From positions 1-59,894 of the forward strand of contig JAZDLO010000152.1 of the NCBI GenBank assembly GCA_043801935.1: a stretch of 59,894 nucleotides of DNA. The letters run 5' to 3'. The notes beneath the pieces are model-generated. The model did no database searches, was not told the origin of the DNA, and saw only the letters and a list, made by a program, of their open reading frames with translations. Positions 24,770 to 34,026 of this stretch are shown here, one piece after another. Made by a program: the position numbers and the translations under genes. Every line of letters starts with the position of its first letter. The stretch's first letter is position 1. Source of the stretch: JAZDLO01 sp043801935 (GTDB lineage: Bacteria; Actinomycetota; Thermoleophilia; RBG-16-64-13).

Positions 24770-26416
24770 ATGAATGAACGTGTGCAGAGCGACGAGTTGA
24801 GGACGCTCAGATTCGAGGTCTCTTCACTCTACGGACAAGGAGACTACGACCGCGCTCTCGCGGCTGCAAACAGGGCGCTGGAAGTCGCCGAGCAGGAAAC
24901 AGGTCCCGATCATCCGGAGGTAGCCGCAAGCCTAGGCGACCTCGCGGTGTTGTATGACACCCAAGGCCGGTACGCAGCGGCCGAGCCCCTGTATGAACGC
25001 GCCCTGGCCATAAGGGAAAATGCCCTGGCTGCGGATCACCCCGACCTAGCGCTGAGCCTGGACAACCTCGCGGACGTGTACCGGGCCCAAGGGCGGTACA
25101 TGGAAGCCGAGCCCCTGTACGAGCGCGCCTTGGCCATTCGGGAGACGGCCCTCGGCTCCGATCATCCCCATGTGGCGCTGAGCCTCGACGACCTCGCGGA
25201 AGCGTACCGCGCCCAGGGCCGGTACCAACAAGCGGAACCGCTCTACCAACGCGCCCTGGCCATTCGGGAGAAGGCTCTAGGCTCCGATCATCTCCTTGTG
25301 GCTCTGAGCCTCGACGATTTGGCGGCCCTGCAAGACGCCTTGGGAAAGTATGCTGCGGCCGAATCGTTACTCAAGCGCGCCCTGGCCATTCGGGAGAAGG
25401 CCCTCGGTCCCCACCATCCCGATGTGGCCACCAGCCTGGGCAACCTTGCGGAGGTGTACCGCGCCCAAGGCCGGTACGCGGAAGCCGGACCGCTGTACGA
25501 GCGTGCCCTGGCCATCCGGGAAGAAGCTCTGGGTGCCGACCATCCCGATGTGGTCGCCAGCCTGGGCAACCTTGCTGAGCTGTACTACGCGCAAGGCCTG
25601 TACGTGCAGGCCGAGCCGCTGTACGAGCGCGCCTTGGCGGTCGGCGAGAAGACCCTCGGCCCGGAGCATCCGCAGGTGGCGTTCAACCTGAACGGCCTTG
25701 CGGTGTTGTGCTCGGTCCAGGGCAGGTACGCGGCTGCCGAACCCCTCTATGAGCGCTCGCTGGCCATCTGGGAGAAGGCCCTCGGCCCTGATCACCCGGA
25801 CGTGGCTACCAGCCTGGGCAATCTCGCGGTGCTGTACTACTCCCAGGGCCGGAACACGGAAGCCGAACCGCTCCACAAACGCGCCCTGGCCATCCGTGAG
25901 TTGGCCCTCGGCTCAGACCATCCCCATGTGGCCACCAGCCTTGACAATCTGGCGGAGCTGTACCGCGCTCAAGGCCAGTACGCAGAGGCCGAACCGCTTC
26001 ACAAGCGCGCCCTGGCCATCGCCGAGAGGAGCTTGGGCCCGGACCATCCCGACGTAGCGCTGAGCCTCGACCATCTCGCGGAGCTGTACCGGGCTCAGGG
26101 CCGGTACGCGGAAGCCGAGTTGCTACGCGAGCGGGCCCTCGCCATCGCGGAAAAGGCCCTCGGCCCCGATCATCCCGATGTGGCGCTGAGTCTTAACGGC
26201 CTCGCGGAACTGTACCGCGCCACAGGCCGGTACGAAGAGGCCGAGCCGCTCTATGATCGCGCCCTGGCTATCCGGGAGAAGGCCCTCGGCCCCGATCATC
26301 CCGATGTGGCGCTGAGTCTGGACAACATGGCGGCGCTCTACAGGGAAACGGACCGGACGGAAGAGGCCGGGCTCCTTCAACAACGCGCCACCGCGATCCG
26401 GGCGATCGAACGATAG
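24770..26416 (+). CDS. Kinesin-light-chain-type TPR repeat protein (12 units)
   Basis: A 548-residue protein built almost wholly of twelve consecutive 42-residue TPR units of the KLC/NphA type. Each carries a variant of RALAIREKALGPDHPDVA followed by SL-x-x-LAELYRAQGRYAEAEPLY. The units are highly alike in DNA as well as protein, so they probably expand and contract by recombination. There is no signal peptide, enzymatic domain or membrane segment; the protein should be a soluble protein-protein interaction scaffold. Similar arrays in other bacteria are fused to NB-ARC or CHAT domains; here none is attached and no such gene is adjacent. Confidence 0.9.
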   Translation: MNERVQSDELRTLRFEVSSLYGQGDYDRALAAANRALEVAEQETGPDHPEVAASLGDLAVLYDTQGRYAAAEPLYERALAIRENALAADHPDLALSLDNLADVYRAQGRYMEAEPLYERALAIRETALGSDHPHVALSLDDLAEAYRAQGRYQQAEPLYQRALAIREKALGSDHLLVALSLDDLAALQDALGKYAAAESLLKRALAIREKALGPHHPDVATSLGNLAEVYRAQGRYAEAGPLYERALAIREEALGADHPDVVASLGNLAELYYAQGLYVQAEPLYERALAVGEKTLGPEHPQVAFNLNGLAVLCSVQGRYAAAEPLYERSLAIWEKALGPDHPDVATSLGNLAVLYYSQGRNTEAEPLHKRALAIRELALGSDHPHVATSLDNLAELYRAQGQYAEAEPLHKRALAIAERSLGPDHPDVALSLDHLAELYRAQGRYAEAELLRERALAIAEKALGPDHPDVALSLNGLAELYRATGRYEEAEPLYDRALAIREKALGPDHPDVALSLDNMAALYRETDRTEEAGLLQQRATAIRAIER

Positions 26417-26437
26417 GCTTGGGGCTTATTACAGCCG

Positions 26438-27025
26438 TCACTCGAGGGCGACGAGCAGCTGACCGCTCTCAGCCGGGTCGCCCTTCTTGACCAGCACCGA
26501 CACGACCGTGCCTTTCTTGGGCGCCCGCAGTTCGTTCTCCATCTTCATTGCCTCGAGTATGAGCAGCACGTCGCCCGCCTCGACCGGATCGCCCACCTCC
26601 ACGAGGACGTCGACGATCCTGCCCGGCATCGGGGCCCGGATGCCCTCGCCCATCGCAGGTGAGGGCCGGGCCGGCGCCTGGGCTCCTGCCTGGGCTCGTG
26701 CCTGCGCTCCCGCCGCGGCACGCCCCCCGGTGACGGTAGGTCTCGTCGTGCCCGCGGCCCTCGCAGGCGTGACGCCGCCCCTGGAGACATCCGTCACGGT
26801 GACGGGGACCCGCTCGCCTCCGACCTCCAAGAGGTACGTGCCCGTCTCCGCATTGTTATCGATGACACGGACCTCGTAGCTCTTGTCGCCGACTTGGACC
26901 AGCCGGCGGTCCTCCCCCGGCCTGCTCACGTTGGCCTCGAATCCATCCACGCCGACGGTTATTCTGCCGTCTGCGCCCGCGACGATCTGAAGTTCCGCGT
27001 CGTCGATCCGGACCTTGAACCTCAC
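26438..27025 (-). CDS. Biotin carboxyl carrier subunit (1.3S-like)
   Basis: A 195-residue protein. The C-terminal biotinyl domain (about 128-195) has the biotinylation motif EAMKMEN (K161). It is joined by a flexible Ala/Gln/Pro-rich linker (about 100-125) to an N-terminal beta-rich domain of about 85 residues absent from the short Propionibacterium 1.3S subunit. GTG start at 27025, 1 nt after the 5S gene stop. It shuttles CO2 between the two carboxyltransferase subunits encoded upstream. Confidence 0.92.
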   Translation of the reverse strand: MRFKVRIDDAELQIVAGADGRITVGVDGFEANVSRPGEDRRLVQVGDKSYEVRVIDNNAETGTYLLEVGGERVPVTVTDVSRGGVTPARAAGTTRPTVTGGRAAAGAQARAQAGAQAPARPSPAMGEGIRAPMPGRIVDVLVEVGDPVEAGDVLLILEAMKMENELRAPKKGTVVSVLVKKGDPAESGQLLVALE

Positions 27026-27026
27026 G

Positions 27027-28565
27027 TCAGTACCTCCAGGAGCCGGCGCGACTGGTTGTCAGGTCCTTCCGCGCCGCGGCGGTCCAGGCCGACGGGACTG
27101 CAGGCGCATGGCCCCCTCTGGCCATGGCCGATGCCGCCAGCGCCGCCTCCTCCTGTACGCCCAGCAGGTCTGCGATCGCGGCAGCCAAGGCGGCGACCTC
27201 CTGCTGAGGCCGCTCTTCGCGGTCGCGGCGTGCAAAGAACTCCAGCGCCACCTGGGGGAAGAGGGCGTAGGAGACGAGATCCTCCTCGGTGAACTTGATG
27301 CCCAGCTCATCCAATTCGGCTCTTCTCTTCGGTAGCTCGGGCTCGAGCGAGTCTGCGGGCCGGGTGGTGATGGGGATCTCATCACCGATACACAGCTTCT
27401 GGACCTCGGGATCGATGGGCCCCGGGGGCTTGCCGTAGAGTCCCTGGACGTAGGCCTTGGTCTCCTTTGTGATCATCTGGTAGCGGCCCATGAGAACGTT
27501 CAGAGTCGCCTGCGTGCCCACGATCTGCGAGGTGGGCGTGACCAGCGGCGGGAAACCTAGCTCCTCGCGCACGCGGGGCACCTCGGCCATGACCTCGTTC
27601 ATACGCTCAAGGGCTCCCTGCTCCTTGAGTTGGGACGAGAGGTTGGAGATCATGCCGCCGGGGATCTGCCACAACAGCACCGCCGGGTCCACGGCGGTAA
27701 ACGCGCTCTCGTAAGGCCTGTACTTCTTGCGCACATCGCGGAAGTACTCCGATATGTCCTCAAGCAGGCCGATATCCATGCCCGTGTCGCGATCCGTGCC
27801 CGCGAGGGCCGCGACCATGGACTCGGTCGGAGGGTGAGAGGTGCCCATCGACATGGAGGAAATGGCGCAGTCCAGTATGTCCGCACCTGCCTCCACCGCT
27901 TTGAGGTAGGCCATCGAGGCCATGCCGGAGGTGTAGTGGCAGTGCATGTGCATGAGGATATGCGGAAACTCGGCTTTGAGCGCGCTCACGAGCTCATAGG
28001 CATCCTTGGGATCGAGGAGGCCCGCCATGTCCTTGATGCAGAAGCTCTGGGCGCCCATCTCCGCGAGTTCGCCCGCGTAGGCCAGGAACGAAGGCACGTT
28101 GTGCACGGGGCTCTTGGTGTAGCTGATGGTTGCCTCGACCCACTTCCCGTTCTCCTTGACCGCCTCGATGGCCGCCTCCATGTTGCGGGGGTCGTTGAGC
28201 GCATCGAACACCCGGAACACGTCGATGCCGGCCCGAGCCGAGAGACGGACGAACTCGCGCACCACGTCGTCGGCGTAGTTGCGGTACCCCACGACGTTCT
28301 GGCCGCGCAGAAGCATCTGCAGCCTGGTGTCAGGCATGGCCCCCTTGAGGGCGCGCACTCTCTCCCAGGGGTCCTCGTGCAGGAACCGCATCATGGAATC
28401 GAAGGTGGCGCCGCCCCACATCTCCAGCGACCAGTAACCCGCGCGGTTGAGTTTGTCCGCGATGGGCAGCATGTCCTCCGTACGCATCCGGGTGGCCAAT
28501 AGTGACTGGTGCGCGTCGCGCAGCACGAGGTCGGTGATGTGGACCGGGTTCTTAGACTTAGGCAT
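27027..28565 (-). CDS. Transcarboxylase 5S-type subunit (pyruvate/oxaloacetate carboxyltransferase)
   Basis: A 512-residue TIM-barrel carboxyltransferase of the 5S/OadA type. Motifs: LRDAHQSLLATRMRTEDM (metal Asp), the catalytic Lys in FCIKDMAGLLDP, and the metal HxH of MHCHYTSGMA; the C-terminal conserved domain starts around 320. It transfers a carboxyl group between biotin and pyruvate/oxaloacetate. Lengths of this subunit and of the 12S-like neighbour match Propionibacterium transcarboxylase. It is between the 12S-like (18 nt) and BCCP (1 nt) genes, so together they can form methylmalonyl-CoA:pyruvate transcarboxylase. No biotin carboxylase gene is in the window. Confidence 0.92.
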   Translation of the reverse strand: MPKSKNPVHITDLVLRDAHQSLLATRMRTEDMLPIADKLNRAGYWSLEMWGGATFDSMMRFLHEDPWERVRALKGAMPDTRLQMLLRGQNVVGYRNYADDVVREFVRLSARAGIDVFRVFDALNDPRNMEAAIEAVKENGKWVEATISYTKSPVHNVPSFLAYAGELAEMGAQSFCIKDMAGLLDPKDAYELVSALKAEFPHILMHMHCHYTSGMASMAYLKAVEAGADILDCAISSMSMGTSHPPTESMVAALAGTDRDTGMDIGLLEDISEYFRDVRKKYRPYESAFTAVDPAVLLWQIPGGMISNLSSQLKEQGALERMNEVMAEVPRVREELGFPPLVTPTSQIVGTQATLNVLMGRYQMITKETKAYVQGLYGKPPGPIDPEVQKLCIGDEIPITTRPADSLEPELPKRRAELDELGIKFTEEDLVSYALFPQVALEFFARRDREERPQQEVAALAAAIADLLGVQEEAALAASAMARGGHAPAVPSAWTAAARKDLTTSRAGSWRY

Positions 28566-28583
28566 GTCCTCTCGCCCTTCTGA

Positions 28584-30140
28584 TCACAGGGGGATGTTGC
28601 CGTGCTTCTTGGGAGGCCGGCCCTCGCGCTTGGACGCGCAGGCTTCGAGGGCGGAGACAAGCCGCGGGCGGGTCTCCATCGGCTCGATGATGTCGTCGAT
28701 GTAGCCCCGCTGCGCCGCGATGTACGGAGAGGCGAACTTCTCCCGGTATTCCGCGACGAGCTCCCGCCTTCGCGCGGCGGGATCCTCGGCGTCGTCTATC
28801 TCCTTGCGAAAGATGATGTTGACCGCACCCTCCGGCCCCATGACCGCGATCTCCGCCGACGGCCAGGCAAAGTTGAAGTCCGCCCGGATGTGTTTGGAGC
28901 ACATGACGTCGTAGGCCCCACCGTAGGCCTTGCGGGTTATGACGGTGAGCTTGGGCACCGTCGCTTCGCAGAACGCGTAGAGGAGCTTGGCGCCGTTGCG
29001 GATGATCCCGCCATGCTCCTGCGCCGTCCCCGGCATGAAGCCGGGCACGTCCACGAAGGTCACAAGCGGGATGTTGAAGGCATCGCAGAAGCGCACGAAC
29101 CGGGCTCCCTTGACCGATGCCTCGATGTCGAGCGTACCCGCCCGGTGATCGGGCTGGTTGCCTACGATGCCGATGGACCTCCCGCCCAGGCGTGCGAACC
29201 CGATCATGAGGTTCTGTCCCCAGTGGGGCATGATCTCGAAGAACTCGCCGTGGTCCACGATGCGTTCGACCACGTCGCGCATGTGGTAAGGCTTGTTCGG
29301 GTCGGGCGGCACGATAAAGTCGAGTTCCTCGTCCGTGCGGTCCGAGGGATCATCGCACTCCGTCCTTGGGGCCTCCTCGAGGTTGTTCTGGGGCACATAA
29401 GAGAGCAGCGTGCGGATCATCTCAAGGCACTGAGCTTCGTCGTCCGCGGCCAAGTGCGCGACCCCGCTGCGCGTATTGTGCGTCATCGCTCCGCCGAGCT
29501 CCTCGAATGTGACTTCCTCCCCCGTCACGGTCTTGATGACTTCGGGGCCCGTGATGAACATGTGGCTCGTGCCCTTCACCATGATGGTGAAGTCGGTCAT
29601 CGCCGGGGAGTAGACCGCTCCGCCGGCGCAAGGCCCCATGATGGCCGATATCTGCGGTACAACGCCGGAGGCCATGACGTTACGGAAGAAGATCTCGGCA
29701 TAGCCGCCGAGGGACACCACCCCTTCTTGGATGCGGGCTCCGCCCGAGTCGTTAAGCCCCACGACGGGTGCTCCGTTCTTCATGGCCAGATCCATGACCT
29801 TGACGATCTTCTGCGCGAACATCTCCCCCAGGGACCCGCCAAAGACTGTGAAGTCCTGAGAGAAGACATAGACGTCCCGTCCGGCGACCTTGCCGTAGCC
29901 CGTAATGACACCGTCCCCAAGGACCTGCTTCTTGTCCATACCGAAGTCTCGACATAGGTGCGTCACGAACATGTCGAGCTCGACGAACGTTCCAGGGTCG
30001 AGCAGCTCGATCACCCTCTCGCGCGCCGTTTTCCTGCCCGTCTTGCGTCGGGCCTCCATGCGCTCCAGCCCGCCGCCGTGGAGCGCCTCCACCTTCATCA
30101 TGCGCAGCCGTTCTATCCTCTCGTCACCGTTCGTCCCCAT
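28584..30140 (-). CDS. Transcarboxylase 12S-type subunit / propionyl-CoA carboxylase beta
   Basis: A 518-residue acyl-CoA carboxyltransferase (crotonase-fold dimer of repeats). ARERVIELLDPGTF, the oxyanion-hole regions LNDSGGARIQEGV and GPCAGGAVYSPA, and the second-half counterparts FVDVPGFMPGTAQEHGGI and AYGGAYDVM are all present. It handles propionyl-/methylmalonyl-CoA. It starts 6 nt after the methylmalonyl-CoA mutase stop. With 5S-like and BCCP genes following it is probably the 12S subunit of a transcarboxylase, though pairing with a biotin carboxylase elsewhere as propionyl-CoA carboxylase cannot be excluded. Confidence 0.93.
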   Translation of the reverse strand: MGTNGDERIERLRMMKVEALHGGGLERMEARRKTGRKTARERVIELLDPGTFVELDMFVTHLCRDFGMDKKQVLGDGVITGYGKVAGRDVYVFSQDFTVFGGSLGEMFAQKIVKVMDLAMKNGAPVVGLNDSGGARIQEGVVSLGGYAEIFFRNVMASGVVPQISAIMGPCAGGAVYSPAMTDFTIMVKGTSHMFITGPEVIKTVTGEEVTFEELGGAMTHNTRSGVAHLAADDEAQCLEMIRTLLSYVPQNNLEEAPRTECDDPSDRTDEELDFIVPPDPNKPYHMRDVVERIVDHGEFFEIMPHWGQNLMIGFARLGGRSIGIVGNQPDHRAGTLDIEASVKGARFVRFCDAFNIPLVTFVDVPGFMPGTAQEHGGIIRNGAKLLYAFCEATVPKLTVITRKAYGGAYDVMCSKHIRADFNFAWPSAEIAVMGPEGAVNIIFRKEIDDAEDPAARRRELVAEYREKFASPYIAAQRGYIDDIIEPMETRPRLVSALEACASKREGRPPKKHGNIPL

Positions 30141-30146
30141 GACACC

Positions 30147-32300
30147 CTACCCGCCCGTTCGCTGTTTTGTGATGAGCCCCAGTATTTCCTTCGCCGCGGC
30201 CGGGATGTTGGTACCTGGGCCGAAGAAGGCCGACACTCCCGCACCTCGCAGCGACTCATGATCGTGCGCCGGGATGATCCCACCGCAAACGACCACGATA
30301 CCCTCACCCCCGCCGGCCCGCAGCGCCTCCACCATCTTCGGCACCAGCGCGCGATGCCCGGCAGCAAGCGATGAGACGCCCACCACGTGGACGTCGTTCT
30401 CTAAGGCCTGCTGCGCGGCTTCCTCCGGGGTCTGGAACAGCGGGCCGATATCCACATCGAAGCCGATGTCGGCAAAGGCGCTCGCGATGACATGGGCCCC
30501 GCGATCGTGTCCGTCCTGACCCAATTTGACGACCAGAATGCGGGGGCGTCGGCCCTCCCTCTTGGCGAAAGCCTCCACCTCTTCCTGGATCTGCATGAAC
30601 GCCTCGTCCCCTTCGTAAGCGGCCCCGTACACACCGGTGATCGACTTGAACGCCGCGCGGTGGCGGGTGAAGACCTCCTCCAAGGCCAACGAGATCTCCC
30701 CCACGGTGGCCCGGGCGCGGGCAGCCTCGATGGAAAGGGCCAGCAGGTTACCCTCCCCACTCGCCGCTGCGCCCGCCAACGCTTTGAGGGCGGCGTCGCA
30801 CACCCCGGCGTCGCGCTGTGATCTTACCTGCTGCAGACGCCGGATCTGAGCCTCGAGCACCGCCGTGTTGTCGATGTCGAGAAGGGTCACCGGCGTCTCC
30901 TCGGAGGGCGGATACTTGTTCACTCCCACCACTATATCCTCGCCGCGGTCGACGCGAGCCTGGCGCCGCGCGGCCGCCTCCTCGATGCGGAGCTTGGGCA
31001 ATCCGGAAGCGACGGCCTTCGTCATGCCGCCCAGTTGCTCCACCTCGTCCATGAGGACGCGAGCCTCTTTGGCCAGGTCGTAGGTGAGGCTCTCGACGTA
31101 GAAAGAGCCGCCCAGGGGGTCCACCACCCGGGTGATGCCCGTCTCCTCCTGGAAGATCAACTGAGTGTTGCGCGCGATCCTGGCCGAGAAGTCGGTGGGG
31201 AGAGCCAGGGCTTCGTCAAAGGAGTTGGTGTGCAGCGACTGGGTCCCGCCCAGTACCGCCGCCAGCGCTTCGATGGTCGTCCGCACGATGTTGTTGTACG
31301 GGTCCTGGCTGGTGAGACTGACTCCCGAGGTCTGGCAGTGAGTGCGGAGCATGAGGGACTCGCGCTTCTTGGGTTGGAAGTATTCCTGCATCAACTCAGC
31401 CCAGAGCAGACGGGCGGCCCGAAGCTTCGCGATCTCCATGAAGAAGTTCATGCCTATGCCGAAGAAGAACGAGAGCCGAGGCGCAAACTCGTCCACGTCG
31501 AGCCCGACGGAGATAGCTGCACGGACGTACTCAATGCCATCCGCGAGCGTGTAGGCCAGCTCTTGGACGCTTGTGGCCCCGGCCTCCAGCATGTGATATC
31601 CGGAGATAGAGATGGGGTTGAAGCGGGGCATATGCTGGGCGGAGAAGCTTATGATATCGGCTACGATGCGCAACGAAGGTTCTGGGGGGTAGATGTAGGT
31701 GTTCCGGACCATGAACTCCTTGAGGATGTCGTTCTGGAGCGTACCCGAAAGCGCCCGCAGGTCCGCGCCCTGTTCCTCAGCCGCCACCACGTACATGGCC
31801 ATGACCGGCAGCACCGCTCCGTTCATGGTCATCGAGACAGACATCTTTTCGAGCGGGATCTGATCGAAGAGGATCTTCATATCCTCGACGCTGTCGATGG
31901 CTACCCCTGCCTTGCCGACGTCGCCGACTACGCGGGGGTGATCGGAGTCGTAGCCGCGGTGAGTGGGGAGATCGAAGGCGACCGAAAGCCCCATCTGGCC
32001 GGCAGCCAGGTTCCTCCGGTAGAAGGCGTTGGACTCCTCAGCGCTGGAGAAACCGGCATACTGTCTTATGGTCCACGGGCGCCACGCATACATGGTGGCG
32101 CGTGGCCCGCGCACGTACGGGGGAATGCCCGGGAGTGCCTCGTCGTAAGGCAGCCCGTCCAGGTCGGCCGCTGTGAAGAGCGGGTCCAACACGATCTTCT
32201 CGGGGGTCTCCCAGGCCAAGTCGCCGGGCGATCGACCCTTGGTCTCATCCCGCACCAGAGCCACCCAGTCGTCGAGGCCCTTCTTGGACGATTCCTCCAT
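30147..32300 (-). CDS. Methylmalonyl-CoA mutase (adenosylcobalamin-dependent)
   Basis: A 717-residue catalytic (alpha/MutB-type) mutase interconverting methylmalonyl-CoA and succinyl-CoA. The N-terminal substrate barrel includes RGPRATMYAWRPWTIRQYAG and the CoA/substrate segment SVSMTMNGAVLPVMAMYV. The C-terminal cobalamin domain (from about 580) has the lower-ligand motif GQDGHDRGAHVIA (DxHxxG) and SSLAAGHRALVPKM. The start at 32300 has GGAGGGG just upstream; the frame stays open further 5' but without support. No separate beta subunit gene is present, so it is probably a homodimer. It heads the run mutase-12S-5S-BCCP. Confidence 0.95.
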   Translation of the reverse strand: MEESSKKGLDDWVALVRDETKGRSPGDLAWETPEKIVLDPLFTAADLDGLPYDEALPGIPPYVRGPRATMYAWRPWTIRQYAGFSSAEESNAFYRRNLAAGQMGLSVAFDLPTHRGYDSDHPRVVGDVGKAGVAIDSVEDMKILFDQIPLEKMSVSMTMNGAVLPVMAMYVVAAEEQGADLRALSGTLQNDILKEFMVRNTYIYPPEPSLRIVADIISFSAQHMPRFNPISISGYHMLEAGATSVQELAYTLADGIEYVRAAISVGLDVDEFAPRLSFFFGIGMNFFMEIAKLRAARLLWAELMQEYFQPKKRESLMLRTHCQTSGVSLTSQDPYNNIVRTTIEALAAVLGGTQSLHTNSFDEALALPTDFSARIARNTQLIFQEETGITRVVDPLGGSFYVESLTYDLAKEARVLMDEVEQLGGMTKAVASGLPKLRIEEAAARRQARVDRGEDIVVGVNKYPPSEETPVTLLDIDNTAVLEAQIRRLQQVRSQRDAGVCDAALKALAGAAASGEGNLLALSIEAARARATVGEISLALEEVFTRHRAAFKSITGVYGAAYEGDEAFMQIQEEVEAFAKREGRRPRILVVKLGQDGHDRGAHVIASAFADIGFDVDIGPLFQTPEEAAQQALENDVHVVGVSSLAAGHRALVPKMVEALRAGGGEGIVVVCGGIIPAHDHESLRGAGVSAFFGPGTNIPAAAKEILGLITKQRTGG

Positions 32301-32603
32301 GCCGCCCCTCCTCCCCCTCGGAGCTCTCCTCAAACGGGTGTGCCGGCTGATACGAGTCCGGCGCATTCTTTGGTCGGAGCGACTGTCAGCCGGACCTTCA
32401 TCGCGCTCGAGCGGTCTCACCGGCGAAGAGAGGCGTGGCCTACCTGAAGATCTCCTCCCCTGTGTGAGGACTCTGTTCCTCACAGCCTCGGTCACGCTTC
32501 CAAGCCGCTTGATCGAGCAGCTCAGGTCAACAAGAGTATCAAACCGTGGTGTCGGTGGGAACCGATAGAAGCCGTGGCGGACCGACCGACGGGAGCCTCA
32601 TTC
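32301..32603 (-). promoter_or_regulatory. 303-bp spacer before the mutase gene with an 8-bp hairpin
   Basis: No gene. The notable element is TGTGAGGA-CTCTGT-TCCTCACA (32463-32484), a perfect 8-bp inverted repeat with a 6-nt loop. It is either an end structure for the epimerase transcript or an operator/attenuator for the mutase operon. No cobalamin riboswitch box is visible. Confidence 0.4.
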
Positions 32604-33011
32604 CTAGGCCTGTTCGAGTTCGATCAGGGTCCCGCTGAAGTCGCCCGGGTGTAGGAAGACCACCTGCTTCCCGTGCGCACCTGGTCGGGGCTCGCCGAGA
32701 GGCCGAGCTCCGGCCGCCTTGAGTCTGTCCCGGGTGGCCGCCACGTCGTCGACCTCAAGGCAGACGTGGTGCATGCCCCCTGACTTGTTGCGTTCCAGGA
32801 ACGAGGCGATGGGAGAGTCGTCACCCAAGGGCTGCATGAGCTCGATATGGGTGTTGGGCAACTCGACAAACCTCACGACGACCCCGAACTCGGGAAGTTC
32901 CTTCGGCTCCGACACGGCCGCCCCCAGAACGTCTCTGTAGGTGGCGGCAGCCGCGTCCAGATCCGGCACGGCGATCGCCACGTGGTTCAATCGGCCGATC
33001 ATAGAGTTCAC
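32604..33011 (-). CDS. mce: Methylmalonyl-CoA epimerase
   Basis: A 135-residue vicinal-oxygen-chelate protein converting (S)- and (R)-methylmalonyl-CoA. Metal ligands fit the family: His in RLNHVAIAV, His in MHHVCLEVDD and Glu in the C-terminal LIELEQA. GTG start at 33011 with GGAGG five nt upstream; it overlaps the MeaB stop by 4 nt (GTGA), so the two are coupled. Confidence 0.93.
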   Translation of the reverse strand: MNSMIGRLNHVAIAVPDLDAAAATYRDVLGAAVSEPKELPEFGVVVRFVELPNTHIELMQPLGDDSPIASFLERNKSGGMHHVCLEVDDVAATRDRLKAAGARPLGEPRPGAHGKQVVFLHPGDFSGTLIELEQA

Positions 33012-34000
33012 GCGTTCCTCCCTCTGTCTAAGAAGATGTCTATCAACCTTTGCGCAGCACTCGTCGGAGGCAGGTCGCCCTCAGCTACCGCCCTCTCAAG
33101 TGCCGACAACTCCCCCCGCACCCTGGGATCGCTCCTAAGCGCGCTCTCCAATTCCTGGGCGGTCTCGTTCCACAGCCAGGAGCGCGCCTGTTCCGCCCGC
33201 CGTCTTGCCAGTTCACCGCCTGTTCCCAGTGCAGTCTGGTAGCGCTCCACATGCGCCCAGACCTCCGGGATCCCTCTCCCGGTAACGGCCGAGCAGGTCT
33301 CGACCGGCACCGTCCACGCTTTGGTGCGCGGACGCAGCAGGCTCAGAGCGCGACCATAGTCGGCCACGGTCCGTCGGGCCGCGGCCTCGAGTTCGCCATC
33401 GGCCTTGTTCACCACGACTATGTCGGCAAGCTCGACGATACCGCGTTTGATCCCCTGAAGCTCGTCACCACTCCCCGGCTGTAGCAGGAGAAGAAACACG
33501 TCGGTCATGTCGGCGACCATCGTCTCGGATTGCCCCACTCCCACCGTCTCCACGATGATGACGTCGAATCCAGCCGCTTCGCACAGCAGCATGGCTTCGC
33601 GCGTACGCCGGGCTACGCCGCCCAACGTCCGTCCCGCCGGTGAAGGCCGTATGAAGGCCTCTTGCCGCCGGGCCAGCACCTCCATGCGGGTCTTGTCCCC
33701 CAGGATGGAACCGCCCGAGATAGCCGAAGAGGGATCGACGGCAAGAACGCCGACCCGGTGACCGTTGTCGATCATGTAGCTGCCCAGTGCGTCGATGAAC
33801 GTGGACTTCCCGACCCCGGGTGCGCCGGAGATCCCCAAGCGGGTCGAGTCCCCCGTCCGGTCCATCAGGAGCTCGAGGATCTCCACCGCAGTCGCGCGGT
33901 GATCGGCCCGCGTAGACTCGACAAGCGTGATCGCTCGGGCCAGCGCTTGCCGGTGCCCGTGTCGGACTTCCTCAGCTATCGCGATCGCCGTGTCGCGCAT
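33008..34000 (-). CDS. meaB: MeaB/ArgK-type GTPase, mutase chaperone
   Basis: A 330-residue G3E-family P-loop GTPase that loads and protects the cobalamin cofactor of methylmalonyl-CoA mutase. Motifs: Walker A GAPGVGKST (59-67), base-II region DPSSAISGGSILGDKTRM, ETVGVGQSE (G3) and NKAD (G4). The start at 34000 gives the usual family length; the upstream open frame lacks a convincing start or Shine-Dalgarno sequence. It is coupled to the epimerase gene. Confidence 0.93.
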   Translation of the reverse strand: MRDTAIAIAEEVRHGHRQALARAITLVESTRADHRATAVEILELLMDRTGDSTRLGISGAPGVGKSTFIDALGSYMIDNGHRVGVLAVDPSSAISGGSILGDKTRMEVLARRQEAFIRPSPAGRTLGGVARRTREAMLLCEAAGFDVIIVETVGVGQSETMVADMTDVFLLLLQPGSGDELQGIKRGIVELADIVVVNKADGELEAAARRTVADYGRALSLLRPRTKAWTVPVETCSAVTGRGIPEVWAHVERYQTALGTGGELARRRAEQARSWLWNETAQELESALRSDPRVRGELSALERAVAEGDLPPTSAAQRLIDIFLDRGRNA

Positions 34001-34026
34001 GGTGGCTTCTATGACCGCCCGTTCCT

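Noticed and set aside
24770..26416. Regular ~126-bp periodic repeats taken as a possible CRISPR-like or satellite array
   Set aside because: The periodicity follows 42-residue TPR units in one open reading frame with no spacer/repeat pattern.
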